Source: a bacterium
Lineage (GTDB): Bacteria; Verrucomicrobiota; Verrucomicrobiia; Opitutales; Opitutaceae
DNA length: 33,949 bases
Direction: 5' to 3'
Assembly (NCBI GenBank): GCA_021782105.1
Contig: JAJXVO010000009.1
Span: forward strand, 1-33,949
The position numbers were made by a program, and so were the translations under genes. Within the stretch, counting starts at the first letter, position 1, and each line of letters begins with the position of its first letter. Positions 15,032 to 23,102 of the stretch are shown here, in pieces. The notes under the pieces are model-generated. The model was given only the letters and a program-made list of their open reading frames with translations, searched no databases and was not told the origin of the DNA.

Positions 15032-15505
15032 ATGCGTCACAACAAACACCGTTCCTCCCTGGGCGTGAGCCGCGAGCACCGCGAGGCGATGCTGTCCAAC
15101 CTCGCTGTTGGCCTCATCCAGCACGGCCGCATCGAGACCACCCTTACCAAGGCCAAGGCACTCCGCCCCTTCATCGAGAAGGTCATCACCAAGGCCAAGC
15201 AGGCCGCGTCGGCCAAGGAAAAGAAGGATTCGCTGCACCTGCGCCGTCTCGCCATGCGCGACGTTCGCGACAAGGATGCCGTGGCCCTTCTGTTCAACGA
15301 GAAGGTCAAGGAGTTCTCCGCCCGTGCCGGAGGCTACACCCGCATCTATAAGCTCGCCCCCCGCCGCGTGGGCGACGCCGCCGAGATGGCGCTCGTCGAG
15401 TTCGTGAAGGCCGACGACGTGGGCTATAAGAAGTCCAAGGGCAAGAAGGCCGCCGAGCCGAAGTCCGAAGCCAAGGCCGACGCCGCTCCCGCGGCCGCCA
15501 CCTAA
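15032..15505 (+). CDS. rplQ: 50S ribosomal protein L17 with C-terminal tail
   Basis: L17 lies near the tunnel exit and is the last gene of the cluster. The product starts MRHNKHRSSLGVSREHREAML, close to the family MRHxKxxxxLxRxxxHRxAML pattern. It has HGRIETTLTKAKALRPFIEKVIT and, around residues 95 to 127, the GGYTRIYKLAPRRVGDAAEMALVEFV block. The last 30 residues are a Lys/Ala/Glu-rich tail (KKSKGKKAAEPKSEAKADAA). The total of 157 residues compares with about 120 to 130 in many bacteria. A strong terminator follows. Confidence 0.97.
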   Translation: MRHNKHRSSLGVSREHREAMLSNLAVGLIQHGRIETTLTKAKALRPFIEKVITKAKQAASAKEKKDSLHLRRLAMRDVRDKDAVALLFNEKVKEFSARAGGYTRIYKLAPRRVGDAAEMALVEFVKADDVGYKKSKGKKAAEPKSEAKADAAPAAAT

Positions 15506-15542
15506 GCCAAGGCCTGAGGCCCTTTCTCGTCTCATTTCTTTC

Positions 15543-15580
15543 GAGCGCCGGGATCCGCGAGGACCCGGCGCTCTTTTTTT
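15543..15580 (+). terminator. intrinsic terminator of the ribosomal protein cluster
   Basis: GAGCGCCGGG and CCCGGCGCTC form a 10-bp GC-rich stem. The inner bases TCC-GCGA-GGA add a further stem closed by a GNRA-type tetraloop, with one bulged A. Seven Ts follow directly. It stands 37 bases after the rplQ stop and marks the end of the cluster. Confidence 0.93.
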
Positions 15581-15651
15581 CCCCGATGAAGGGGCTCGGG
15601 TGCGTCTGCGGTATTGAGGAGCAACGCGACTTGGGTTCATGATCGTGGGGA

Positions 15652-16416
15652 ATGGATCTTTCCCCCTACCGTGACTTCATGATCGAGCTCGCCCAGCGCA
15701 GCGGCGAACGGATCAAGCCGTACTTCGCCAATCCGGAACTGGTCGTGGAGACGAAGAGCGATGCGACGCCAGTGACGCTGGCCGACAAGGGCGCCGAGGA
15801 GCTCATGCGCCACATGATCCACGAACGGTTTCCACTGCACGGAGTCATGGGCGAGGAGTATGGCTCGGAAGATCTGGACGCCGAATGGGTGTGGGTGCTC
15901 GACCCCATCGACGGCACCAAGGCATTTGCCAGCGCCTGCCCTCTTTTTGGCACCTTGATCGCGCTCCAACACCGGGGCAATCCGGTGCTCGGCGCCATTC
16001 ACCAGCCCCTCCTCGGACAGCTGGTGATCGGGGACGGATTCCGCACCGAACTCAACGGGCGTCCCGTGCGCTGTCGTCCCACGCGTACCGTGGAACACGC
16101 GACGCTCCTGACGAGCGATCCCTTGAACCCGGCCAAATACCAGGACGGTCGCGCCTTCGATCAGCTGGCCGGACGCGCCAAGCTCGTGCGTACCTGGGGC
16201 GATTGTTACGGCTACCTGCTGGTCGCGACCGGTTGGGCCGATGTGATGTGCGATCCGGTGATGAATCCCTGGGACATCGCCGCACTGATTCCCGTGATCC
16301 GGGGGGCGGGGGGCGTCATCACGGATTGGCAGGGCAGGGATCCGGTGGGAGCGGGGTCGATCATCGCCAGCGCGACGCCCGAATTGCATCGGGAAGTGCT
16401 GGCCGCGCTCGGGTGA
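15652..16416 (+). CDS. inositol monophosphatase family phosphatase (histidinol-phosphatase-like)
   Basis: This is a Mg-dependent phosphatase of the IMPase/FBPase/CysQ superfamily. The 254-residue product shows the metal-site motifs in order: GEEYG (about residues 66 to 70), WVLDPIDGTKAF (about 82 to 93) and NPWDIAALIPVIRGAGG near residue 204. The block WGDCYGYLLVATGWADVMCDP is characteristic of the HisN-type histidinol-phosphatases, which hydrolyse L-histidinol phosphate in histidine synthesis. No other his gene is nearby, so the substrate stays open (inositol phosphate, or 3'-phosphoadenosine phosphate). The ATG at the ORF start gives MDLSPYRDFMIELAQRSGE, a natural N-terminus. It is likely transcribed independently after the rplQ terminator. 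Confidence 0.88.
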   Translation: MDLSPYRDFMIELAQRSGERIKPYFANPELVVETKSDATPVTLADKGAEELMRHMIHERFPLHGVMGEEYGSEDLDAEWVWVLDPIDGTKAFASACPLFGTLIALQHRGNPVLGAIHQPLLGQLVIGDGFRTELNGRPVRCRPTRTVEHATLLTSDPLNPAKYQDGRAFDQLAGRAKLVRTWGDCYGYLLVATGWADVMCDPVMNPWDIAALIPVIRGAGGVITDWQGRDPVGAGSIIASATPELHREVLAALG

Positions 16417-16538
16417 GCCCGGACGCGATGCGCGTATCCGCGCCTGAATCACGTCGTCGCGCCAGGCTCAGGGTCCGGCGTGCATAACTTTTCCCTTCCA
16501 AGGCCAGTCGACGGACGCTTTAGTTGCCGACTCCCGCC

Positions 16539-17735
16539 ATGGCGCTCCCGTTTTTCCATTCCGACAAGAAGCCTATCCTGGCTCGCTGCAGGGACGATCA
16601 TGCCACGAAGATGCGCCTGCGGTACGCCCCATACTATCATGCGATCGGGCAGCAGGCGGGGACCAGCATTCAGCTGGACGGTAGAGAGATGATCATGCTT
16701 TCCAGCAACGATTACCTGGGGCTTTCGTTTCATCCCAAGGTCATCGAGGCGGGGCGCGAAGCGGTGGCGAAGTGGGGCACCTCGACGACGGGCGCGCGTC
16801 CTTCGAACGGATCGCGCACCTACCATCTCGAGCTCGAGGAGAAGTTGGCCGCATTTTTGGGACGCGAGGCCTGTCACGTGCACGCGGCGGGTTACCTGTC
16901 CTGCATGTCGAGCATCGCGACTTTTGCCCAGAAGGGCGACGTGGTGTTTGCGGACAAGAACCTTCATTCCTGCCTTTGGGACGGCATTCGCCTTTCGATG
17001 GCGACCGTGGAACGCTTCTCGCACAACAATCCGGCCGACCTGAAGGAGGTCATGGCGAGCGTGGGCGGCAGTGCACCGAGGATGGTCGCTGTGGAGGGAG
17101 TTTACTCGATGGAGGGGCATATCTGCCGCCTTCCGGAGATTGCCAAGGTCGCGGATGATCATGGGGCGTTTCTGGTGGTCGACGACGCGCACGGATTCGG
17201 TGTATTGGGCAGGCAGGGACGGGGCACGGTCGATCACTTCGGGCTCAACGACAAAGTGGATCTGATCTGCGGGTCTCTCTCCAAATCGCTCGCGAGCACC
17301 GGAGGTTTTGTCTCGGGGACCCACGAGGCGATCGAGTACCTTCGCACGAATTCGAAGCAGACGATTTTTTCGGCGGCGCTGGCACCTTCGCAGGCAGCGG
17401 CCGCGATGAAGGCGCTGGAAATCAGCCAGAACGAGCCCGAGTATTTCGAGCGCTTGTGGAGCAACACCCGGAAATATCGCGCCATGCTTCTGGGCCTGGG
17501 ACTCGACATCTGGGAGAGCGAGACTCCGGCGGTTCCCATCGTGCTGGGATCGAGGGAGCGGGTTTATCTGTTTTGGAAGGCGCTGATGGAGAAAGGTGTT
17601 TTCACAGTGATGTCGATCGCTCCCGCGGTGCCTCCGGGGAAGGATCTGATCCGGACCGCTGTCTCGGCGATGCATTCGGACGAGCAGCTTGAGCGGATTG
17701 CGGAGGCAATGGCCTACGCGCTTAAGAAGCTCTAA
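16539..17735 (+). CDS. alpha-oxoamine synthase family aminotransferase (SPT/AONS/KBL-like)
   Basis: This is a PLP enzyme of fold type I that condenses an amino acid with an acyl-CoA (or cleaves the reverse). The ATG at 16539 gives MALPFFHSDKKP and 398 residues; the tracked TTG 15 bases upstream is less likely. Family motifs are MIMLSSNDYLGLSFHPKV, STTGARPSNGSRTYHLELE, VEGVYSMEGHICRLPEI, VVDDAHGFGVLG, and the PLP lysine in GSLSKSLASTGGFVSG near residue 247. SKS at the lysine and the absence of the GTLGKA form favour serine-palmitoyltransferase-like members over 8-amino-7-oxononanoate synthase or KBL. No biotin gene is nearby. The substrate cannot be fixed from sequence alone. Neighbours are glycosyltransferases, which would fit a lipid role. 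Confidence 0.85.
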   Translation: MALPFFHSDKKPILARCRDDHATKMRLRYAPYYHAIGQQAGTSIQLDGREMIMLSSNDYLGLSFHPKVIEAGREAVAKWGTSTTGARPSNGSRTYHLELEEKLAAFLGREACHVHAAGYLSCMSSIATFAQKGDVVFADKNLHSCLWDGIRLSMATVERFSHNNPADLKEVMASVGGSAPRMVAVEGVYSMEGHICRLPEIAKVADDHGAFLVVDDAHGFGVLGRQGRGTVDHFGLNDKVDLICGSLSKSLASTGGFVSGTHEAIEYLRTNSKQTIFSAALAPSQAAAAMKALEISQNEPEYFERLWSNTRKYRAMLLGLGLDIWESETPAVPIVLGSRERVYLFWKALMEKGVFTVMSIAPAVPPGKDLIRTAVSAMHSDEQLERIAEAMAYALKKL

Positions 17736-17836
17736 GCCGACTGACCATCCTTTGGGATTGAGGGAGGTAAATTGTATCGCGTCCCCGGGGAGGGATCGTG
17801 CTAAGTCTCCTGCGTTTCGAGGATTCAACCAGCCCC

Positions 17837-19030
17837 ATGTCGTCCCAATCCGAAGTGCGCACGACCACGCCCGAGCTCGAGCTGACGGTGGTGATGCCAT
17901 GCCTCAACGAGGTGGCGACGGTCGGCCTGTGTGTGACCGACGCCTGGCGCGCTTTTGCGAACGAAGGGATCAACGGCGAGGTGATCGTGGCCGACAACGG
18001 AAGCACGGACGGATCCCAAGTTGCCGCGGAGCGGGCGGGGGCGCGGGTGGTGACGGTCTCGGCGAAGGGCTACGGTAGTGCGCTGCGTGGTGGAATTGCG
18101 GCGGCCCGCGGGCGTTGGGTGGTGATGGGTGACGCGGATGCCAGCTACGATTTCGGCGAGCTCGGAGGCATCCTGGCGAAACTTCGAGAGGGTAACGACC
18201 TCGTGATGGGGAACCGATTTCGGGGACGGATTCTTCCGGGGGCCATGCCGTGGAAGAATCGCCACGTGGGAAACCCGGTGCTTTCATTGATCGGACGGGT
18301 GCTGTTTCGCGTGCCTGCGGGCGATTTTCACTGCGGGCTGCGCGGGTTCTCTGTCGAGGCGTACCAACGTATGGGACTGTGCACGACGGGCATGGAGTTT
18401 GCGTCGGAGATGGTGATCAAGGCCTGCAAGCTGGGACAACGCATCTCCGAAGTGCCGGTGACGCTCCGACCCGATGGCCGCGGAAGGCCGCCACACCTGC
18501 GGCCGTGGCGCGATGGCTGGAGGCACCTGCGTTTCATGCTGCTGTTCAGTCCGCGATGGCTCTTTTTGTATCCCGGGCTGGCCGCGATTGTGTTGGGCGG
18601 TGTGCTCGGCGTGCGCCTGCTGATGGGGCCGTTGATGATCGGACGCGTGGCGCTGGACGTGCACACGCTCGTGTACGCGACCGCGGCGATGATGCTAGGC
18701 GTGCAATCGGTCGGCTTTGGCCTTTGTGCCAAGGCCTTTGCGGTAAATTCGGGGCTGGTGAAGGCGGAGCGCGGCTATCCGCGTTTTCTGGAGCATCCGT
18801 CGCTTGAGGGCGGCTTGATTGCGGGTGGCCTGCTCATGCTCGCAGGATTCGCGCTGTCTGTGGCGGCCGTATGGCAGTGGCTGCAGCGCGGGTTTGGACC
18901 CCTCGATCCGCGCGAGATGTTGCGTTGGGTGATCCCGGCGGCGATGTGCCTCATGCTGGGGGGGCAGGTGATCCTGTTCAGTTTTTTCCTCGGAGTGCTC
19001 GGTCTGAAGCTCGATCGGAGTCGGGATTGA
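17837..19030 (+). CDS. membrane-anchored family 2 glycosyltransferase
   Basis: The N-terminal GT-A domain (about residues 15 to 240) resembles dolichol-phosphate or undecaprenyl-phosphate sugar transferases. It contains LTVVMPCLNEVATVG, VIVADNGSTDGS, a GDADASYDF metal-binding region, and DFHCGLRGFSVEAYQRM in place of the usual GCGFR block. Four hydrophobic segments follow at the C-terminus (FLYPGLAAIVLGGVLGV, TAAMMLGVQSVGFGLC, GGLLMLAGFALSVAAVW, AAMCLMLGGQVILFSFFLG). It probably loads a sugar on a polyprenyl carrier at the inner membrane. The tracked GTG at 17798 has GGGGAGGG close by and would add 13 residues, so the start is uncertain. The stop overlaps the next gene (TGATG). Confidence 0.85.
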   Translation: MSSQSEVRTTTPELELTVVMPCLNEVATVGLCVTDAWRAFANEGINGEVIVADNGSTDGSQVAAERAGARVVTVSAKGYGSALRGGIAAARGRWVVMGDADASYDFGELGGILAKLREGNDLVMGNRFRGRILPGAMPWKNRHVGNPVLSLIGRVLFRVPAGDFHCGLRGFSVEAYQRMGLCTTGMEFASEMVIKACKLGQRISEVPVTLRPDGRGRPPHLRPWRDGWRHLRFMLLFSPRWLFLYPGLAAIVLGGVLGVRLLMGPLMIGRVALDVHTLVYATAAMMLGVQSVGFGLCAKAFAVNSGLVKAERGYPRFLEHPSLEGGLIAGGLLMLAGFALSVAAVWQWLQRGFGPLDPREMLRWVIPAAMCLMLGGQVILFSFFLGVLGLKLDRSRD

Positions 19031-20754
19031 TGATGGCGCTATTCGAAAAGAGGACATGGCGCTGGAGCGCGTGGATCCTGGTGCTGCTGAAGCTCTGGCT
19101 CGCGGAGACGCTGCACATCCTCGCGATCGGGGCGGCGTCGATCGACGACCGGCTTTTTGTGACCCTCGCGGATTATCTGGCGAAGGGGCAGTGGCTCGGA
19201 CCCTACACCTACCTCACGCTGGCGAAGGGGCCCGTGTATCCGATGTTCATCGCGGGCAGCTTCCTGCTGGGGCTGCCGCTGGGGTTCTCGCAACAGGTGG
19301 CCTATGCCGCGGCATGCTGGCTCGTCGTGAAGGCGCTCAAGCCTGCCATCGCGCGCGAGAGCGCGCTGTTCCTGGTGTTCGCTCTGTTGCTGTGGAACCC
19401 GATGAGCTACGAAGTCATGGTATTGGGTCGGGTATTACGGCAGAACATCGGAACGCCGCTGGCGTTGGCCGTGTTTGCCGGGGTGGCGGGTCTTGCGCTC
19501 CGCTCGGACCGGCCCCTTGGGAAACAGGTGGGCTGGGGCCTGCTGCTGGGGTTTTCGTTCGGCCTGTTCTGGCTGACGAGGGAGGAAGGCGTGTGGATTC
19601 TTCCGCTCGGTGTGATCGTGGCGGTGGGCGTCGCACTTCGCCGGATATTCACGGGAGGGTTTTCCGGCCTGCGAGGGCTGGCGGGAGCGGCCTTGCTGGC
19701 CACGGGCGCAGCCTGGGCCGTGATCGCCGGGGTGAGCGCGATGAACCTGAAACATTACGGCTGGTATGGGACCGTGGAATTTCGAGCTCCGGAATTTCTC
19801 GATGCTTATGGCGCCCTGCAGCGTGTGTATCCTAGAGGGCAGATCCCGATGGTGCCGGTTAGCCGGGCGGCCAGGGAACGGATCTATGCCGTGAGCCCGG
19901 CGTTCACTGCGCTGAAGCCCTGGATCGACGGTCCCGACGGCGAGGCGATGGCGGCCGGTTGCACTTACCTCACTGGACGGCCCAAGCAGGAACGCGAGGT
20001 CGCCGGTGGCTGGTTCGTATGGCTGCTTCGGGAAGCCGTGTGGCGTTCGGGAAATGCCCCTGATGCGCACACCGAACTGAATTTCTACGCAAGGCTCGCT
20101 CGGGAGGTGAACACGGCCTGCGAAAGCGGAAAGCTGAAGGCCGGCGCGCCTCGCAGCGGAATGATGCCCGTGTGGCAGAACGGCTACACGGCGCGCCTGC
20201 CGGGCACTTTCCTGCGGTACGCGGACTATTTCACCTCTTTCCGTGGCTTCAACGTCGGCCCCGGCTTCAGTTCGGGTACGGCCGGGCAACTGACGCTCTT
20301 CCGCGACATGACCCGCGACCGTCTCTATCCGGTACAAGGCCAGCAGACACAGGTGCTGTCTCTTCGGGAGGAGGGCGATCGCACGCGGCGCGCCATTCTC
20401 TACTACATCGGAAAGTCGATGCGCTGGGTCCTTTGGATAGGCGGTTGGAGCGCCGCTGCGCTATGGCTCTATTGGGGATTGATCCTACGGAAGAGTCGAC
20501 CCCTGGGGGAGATGTGGCTGCTCGCGTCGGGCTTGCTGGTCTCCTGTGCATCGCTCCTCGCCATCGACGCCATGATCGAAGTGAGTTCGTTTCCGCTGAT
20601 GAGTCCGGGCTCCCTGGCCGAAGCGTACCCGCTGTGGATCGTCTTCGTTGCGCTGACGTGGATCGGCTTCCTCGAAGCGCGGTCAACGGCCGTCGCCAAG
20701 GGCAGCCGCAAGAACTCCGGCGCTGTCGGCCCAAGTCGTCAGGGCACGGCTTGA
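19030..20754 (+). CDS. polytopic membrane protein, GT-C-like
   Basis: The ATG overlaps the stop of the preceding glycosyltransferase and gives a 574-residue protein (MMALFEKRTWRWSAWILVLLK...). The tracked longer frame runs back into that gene. About nine or ten hydrophobic segments are visible in the N-terminal 280 residues and again near residues 455 to 550, with a soluble stretch of about 190 residues between. The first extracytoplasmic loop has IDDRLFVTLADYLAKG with an Asp pair, as in lipid-linked-sugar-dependent GT-C transferases. I do not recognise a named family. Coupling to a GT2 enzyme that may make the lipid-linked sugar supports a transferase role. Its last 72 bases overlap a converging gene. 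Confidence 0.65.
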   Translation: MMALFEKRTWRWSAWILVLLKLWLAETLHILAIGAASIDDRLFVTLADYLAKGQWLGPYTYLTLAKGPVYPMFIAGSFLLGLPLGFSQQVAYAAACWLVVKALKPAIARESALFLVFALLLWNPMSYEVMVLGRVLRQNIGTPLALAVFAGVAGLALRSDRPLGKQVGWGLLLGFSFGLFWLTREEGVWILPLGVIVAVGVALRRIFTGGFSGLRGLAGAALLATGAAWAVIAGVSAMNLKHYGWYGTVEFRAPEFLDAYGALQRVYPRGQIPMVPVSRAARERIYAVSPAFTALKPWIDGPDGEAMAAGCTYLTGRPKQEREVAGGWFVWLLREAVWRSGNAPDAHTELNFYARLAREVNTACESGKLKAGAPRSGMMPVWQNGYTARLPGTFLRYADYFTSFRGFNVGPGFSSGTAGQLTLFRDMTRDRLYPVQGQQTQVLSLREEGDRTRRAILYYIGKSMRWVLWIGGWSAAALWLYWGLILRKSRPLGEMWLLASGLLVSCASLLAIDAMIEVSSFPLMSPGSLAEAYPLWIVFVALTWIGFLEARSTAVAKGSRKNSGAVGPSRQGTA

Positions 20755-21708
20755 CGCGTCGCCCGCGAGCCTGCGCCAGACTTCGTCGTCGGTGAGCAGT
20801 CGCGACAGCGCGAAGGACCAGGAATCGGCGTCGCCGGCCTTCACGCAGAGACACCCGCCGCCGACCGCATTTTCCCGGATGGGAGGGAGGTCGCTGGCCA
20901 GGCAGGGCACGCCGCGCCAAAGCGATTCGAGCACGGGAAGTCCGCAACCTTCGGCGATCGTGGGCAACGCCATCACGCGGGTCCGCTCAATCAGGGTCGC
21001 GAGCTCGTCGTCAGGTGGAGATTCGTGGAAGTGAAGGTCCGGATACCTGCGTTGCAGCGCCCGGATCTTTGCGAGCACCGGCGCGCCGAAATGCGGGTTG
21101 ACCCGCCCTGCGAGATGGAGCTCGAAGCGGAGGCCCGACTCCCAGAGCTGGCGACAGACATCGAGCAGAAAGTCCTGGTTTTTCCTCGGTTCGAGGATTC
21201 CCACGCTGAGCACGAGCGGGCGTGGCGGGAGCGAAGGGGCGAACCTGCGGGAAGCTCCGTCGAAATCCGCTCCCAACGGCAGCACTTCGACCAGGGGGAC
21301 CCGGTCAATGCGCTGCCAGCGCCAGAATCCGAGCAATTCTTCGCGGCTTGCCGCGGAGACGGCCCAGACCCGGTCGAAGCGCGAGAGGAGCTTCAGGTAA
21401 TCGGGATGGCGCGCGACGCTCTGCGGCCAGGTGATGTGAGGAAGCCGCAGGGGAATGGCGTCGTGAAACAGGGCGGCCATCCGGCATGGCCGCTGGTCGA
21501 GAAGGGCTCGAAAACCTGGCCGCTCGCGCTCGCAGAAAAGTTCGGCTGTGAAAAACCAGTCCTCGGGAGCAGGTTTGGCTTCACGCAGGGTCTCCCACGA
21601 AACGGCGCGCGCGCGGTCGCCAAGCGCCTGGCCGAGCCGCCCCGTCACCCGCGTCAGGCCCGAGCGGTGTCCGGCCCGGCCGGTCCTGGTCGTATCCAAA
21701 AAAATCAT
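20683..21708 (-). CDS. GT4 family glycosyltransferase
   Basis: This is a soluble or peripheral GT-B fold enzyme. The start chosen is the ATG of MIFLDTTRTGRAGHRSGLTRV, typical of GT4 enzymes that open with an xIFLDxTR-x-GxG segment, and gives 341 residues. The tracked longer frame lies antisense to nothing conserved and was rejected. Motifs are FHDAIPLRLP, VWAVSAASREEL, PLVLSVGILEPRKNQDFLLD (sugar-nucleotide domain start) and the EGCGLPVLE donor-binding E-x7-E. It starts inside the stop of the upstream GT4 gene (ATGA overlap), so the pair is translationally coupled. Its 3' end overlaps the converging membrane protein gene by 72 bp. Likely role: polysaccharide or glycan assembly; acceptor unknown. 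Confidence 0.85.
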   Translation of the reverse strand: MIFLDTTRTGRAGHRSGLTRVTGRLGQALGDRARAVSWETLREAKPAPEDWFFTAELFCERERPGFRALLDQRPCRMAALFHDAIPLRLPHITWPQSVARHPDYLKLLSRFDRVWAVSAASREELLGFWRWQRIDRVPLVEVLPLGADFDGASRRFAPSLPPRPLVLSVGILEPRKNQDFLLDVCRQLWESGLRFELHLAGRVNPHFGAPVLAKIRALQRRYPDLHFHESPPDDELATLIERTRVMALPTIAEGCGLPVLESLWRGVPCLASDLPPIRENAVGGGCLCVKAGDADSWSFALSRLLTDDEVWRRLAGDASSRALTTWADSAGVLAAALGDGR

Positions 21709-22988
21709 TCGAAGGAGCGTGCCGTCGCTGCCGCGGGCTCGCCCTGAGGCAGGGGCTCCGCTCCGGAGATCGCCTGGGTGAAGAGTGCGTGCAGCCGGGC
21801 TGCGTTGGCGTGGGCATTGTAGTTGGTCTCCACCCACACGCGGGCCGCGGCGCGCAGGCGCTCGCAAAACTCCGGGTCCTCCTGGATGAGACGGAACGCT
21901 TCGAGCCACGCGGGGGGATTTTCGACCGGCGCAACCAGGCCCGAGACGCGATCCGTGACGGCCTCGGTGGTGGCGGCGGCAGGAGAAGTCACGACCAGCA
22001 CTCCGGCGGCCATGGCTTCGGGAATCACGTTGGGAAGGCCGTCCCTGTCCCCGTTGGGGGCAATGACGCCGGTGTGCACCAGCAGATCGGCCCAGGCAAA
22101 TTGGTCCCACACTGCGGGCTGGGAAAGGTGGCCCGTGAGGGTCACGCGCTCGCCGAGCCTGAGTTCGCCGATCATTCGGGTGAGTTCGCCGCGCAGGTCA
22201 CCTTCGCCCACGATGCGCGCCTCGAAACGCAATCCGGAATCGCGGAGCGCCGCGTAGATGCGGAGCTGATGCCGCAGACCCTTTTTCGGCACGAGGCGTG
22301 CGACGCAGAGTATGCGGAGGTCGGAGCGGTCTTGGCGGAGTTCCTTGAAGGCGGGCCATTGCGGGAGGCCGCGGCGCACGCAGGCGACGCTCCTTGCGGG
22401 CAGGCCGCGCCGGATGAGGGCGGAGCGTCCCATCTCGGTGGAGGTGTGCACAAATGCGGCGTGCTCCAGCTTCTCGACGAGCCACCAGTCGCCGCCGTGC
22501 TCAAAAAGATCATACGCGTGCGCCGCGGCGCTGAAGCGGTGTCCGTCCAACCTCCACAGCAGCCACGCGGCCGTGGCGGGGGCTCCACCCCAGGCTGCGT
22601 GGACGAGGTCGGGCCGCTCGCGCCTGAACCGGCCGGCGTAAAGGCAGGCGAAGCCGGCCCCGAGCATGTTCTCCCAGAAATTGAGCCAGGAAGGGGCCTT
22701 GCGGGTGGCCAGGCCGTGCAGGAGCTGGCCCAGCACCCCGGGCCGTCGTGCTGCCTCATAGGGGATCATCCATGGCAGGGTGAGCAGCTTCCATTTGGAA
22801 AATCGTTCCACTCGGATCCCTTGAAAATCCCCGCCGCCGCCCCACAGGGAGAAAATGCGCAGGCGCAGGCCGCGCGCCTGCATCGCGATTATCTCGCGTT
22901 GAAGGAAGGTCTCCGTGGACTTTGGGAAGGTCGTGAAGAGATAGGTGACGCGTTGGGAGGACGGGCTCAAAGGAGAGGAAGCGCTCAT
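21705..22988 (-). CDS. GT4 family glycosyltransferase
   Basis: The ATG of MSASSPLSPSSQRVTYLFTTFP was chosen (427 residues). Upstream residues in the tracked ORF show no family match. The N-terminal domain opens with VTYLFTTFPKSTETFLQREI, common to colanic-acid and exopolysaccharide GT4 enzymes. It is followed by HAAWGGAPATAAWLLWRLDG and SAAAHAYDLFEHG. The C-terminal domain begins ILCVARLVPKKGLRHQL and has the donor site DGLPNVIPEAMAAGVLVVTS with E-x7-E-type spacing. There is no signal peptide or membrane segment. It overlaps the next GT4 gene and lies 114 bp downstream of the sensor kinase on the same strand, so the three may be one transcription unit. Confidence 0.86.
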   Translation of the reverse strand: MSASSPLSPSSQRVTYLFTTFPKSTETFLQREIIAMQARGLRLRIFSLWGGGGDFQGIRVERFSKWKLLTLPWMIPYEAARRPGVLGQLLHGLATRKAPSWLNFWENMLGAGFACLYAGRFRRERPDLVHAAWGGAPATAAWLLWRLDGHRFSAAAHAYDLFEHGGDWWLVEKLEHAAFVHTSTEMGRSALIRRGLPARSVACVRRGLPQWPAFKELRQDRSDLRILCVARLVPKKGLRHQLRIYAALRDSGLRFEARIVGEGDLRGELTRMIGELRLGERVTLTGHLSQPAVWDQFAWADLLVHTGVIAPNGDRDGLPNVIPEAMAAGVLVVTSPAAATTEAVTDRVSGLVAPVENPPAWLEAFRLIQEDPEFCERLRAAARVWVETNYNAHANAARLHALFTQAISGAEPLPQGEPAAATARSFE

Positions 22989-23102
22989 GCCTTGCTGAGC
23001 CGGGAGTGCGAAAAATCCTGCGGTTGGCATGGCGGACCTGAGCGAGACCAAACCAGCGCATCGCGTGCGCCCAGGCAATCCCCGTTTGCCTGGGGAATCG
23101 AC

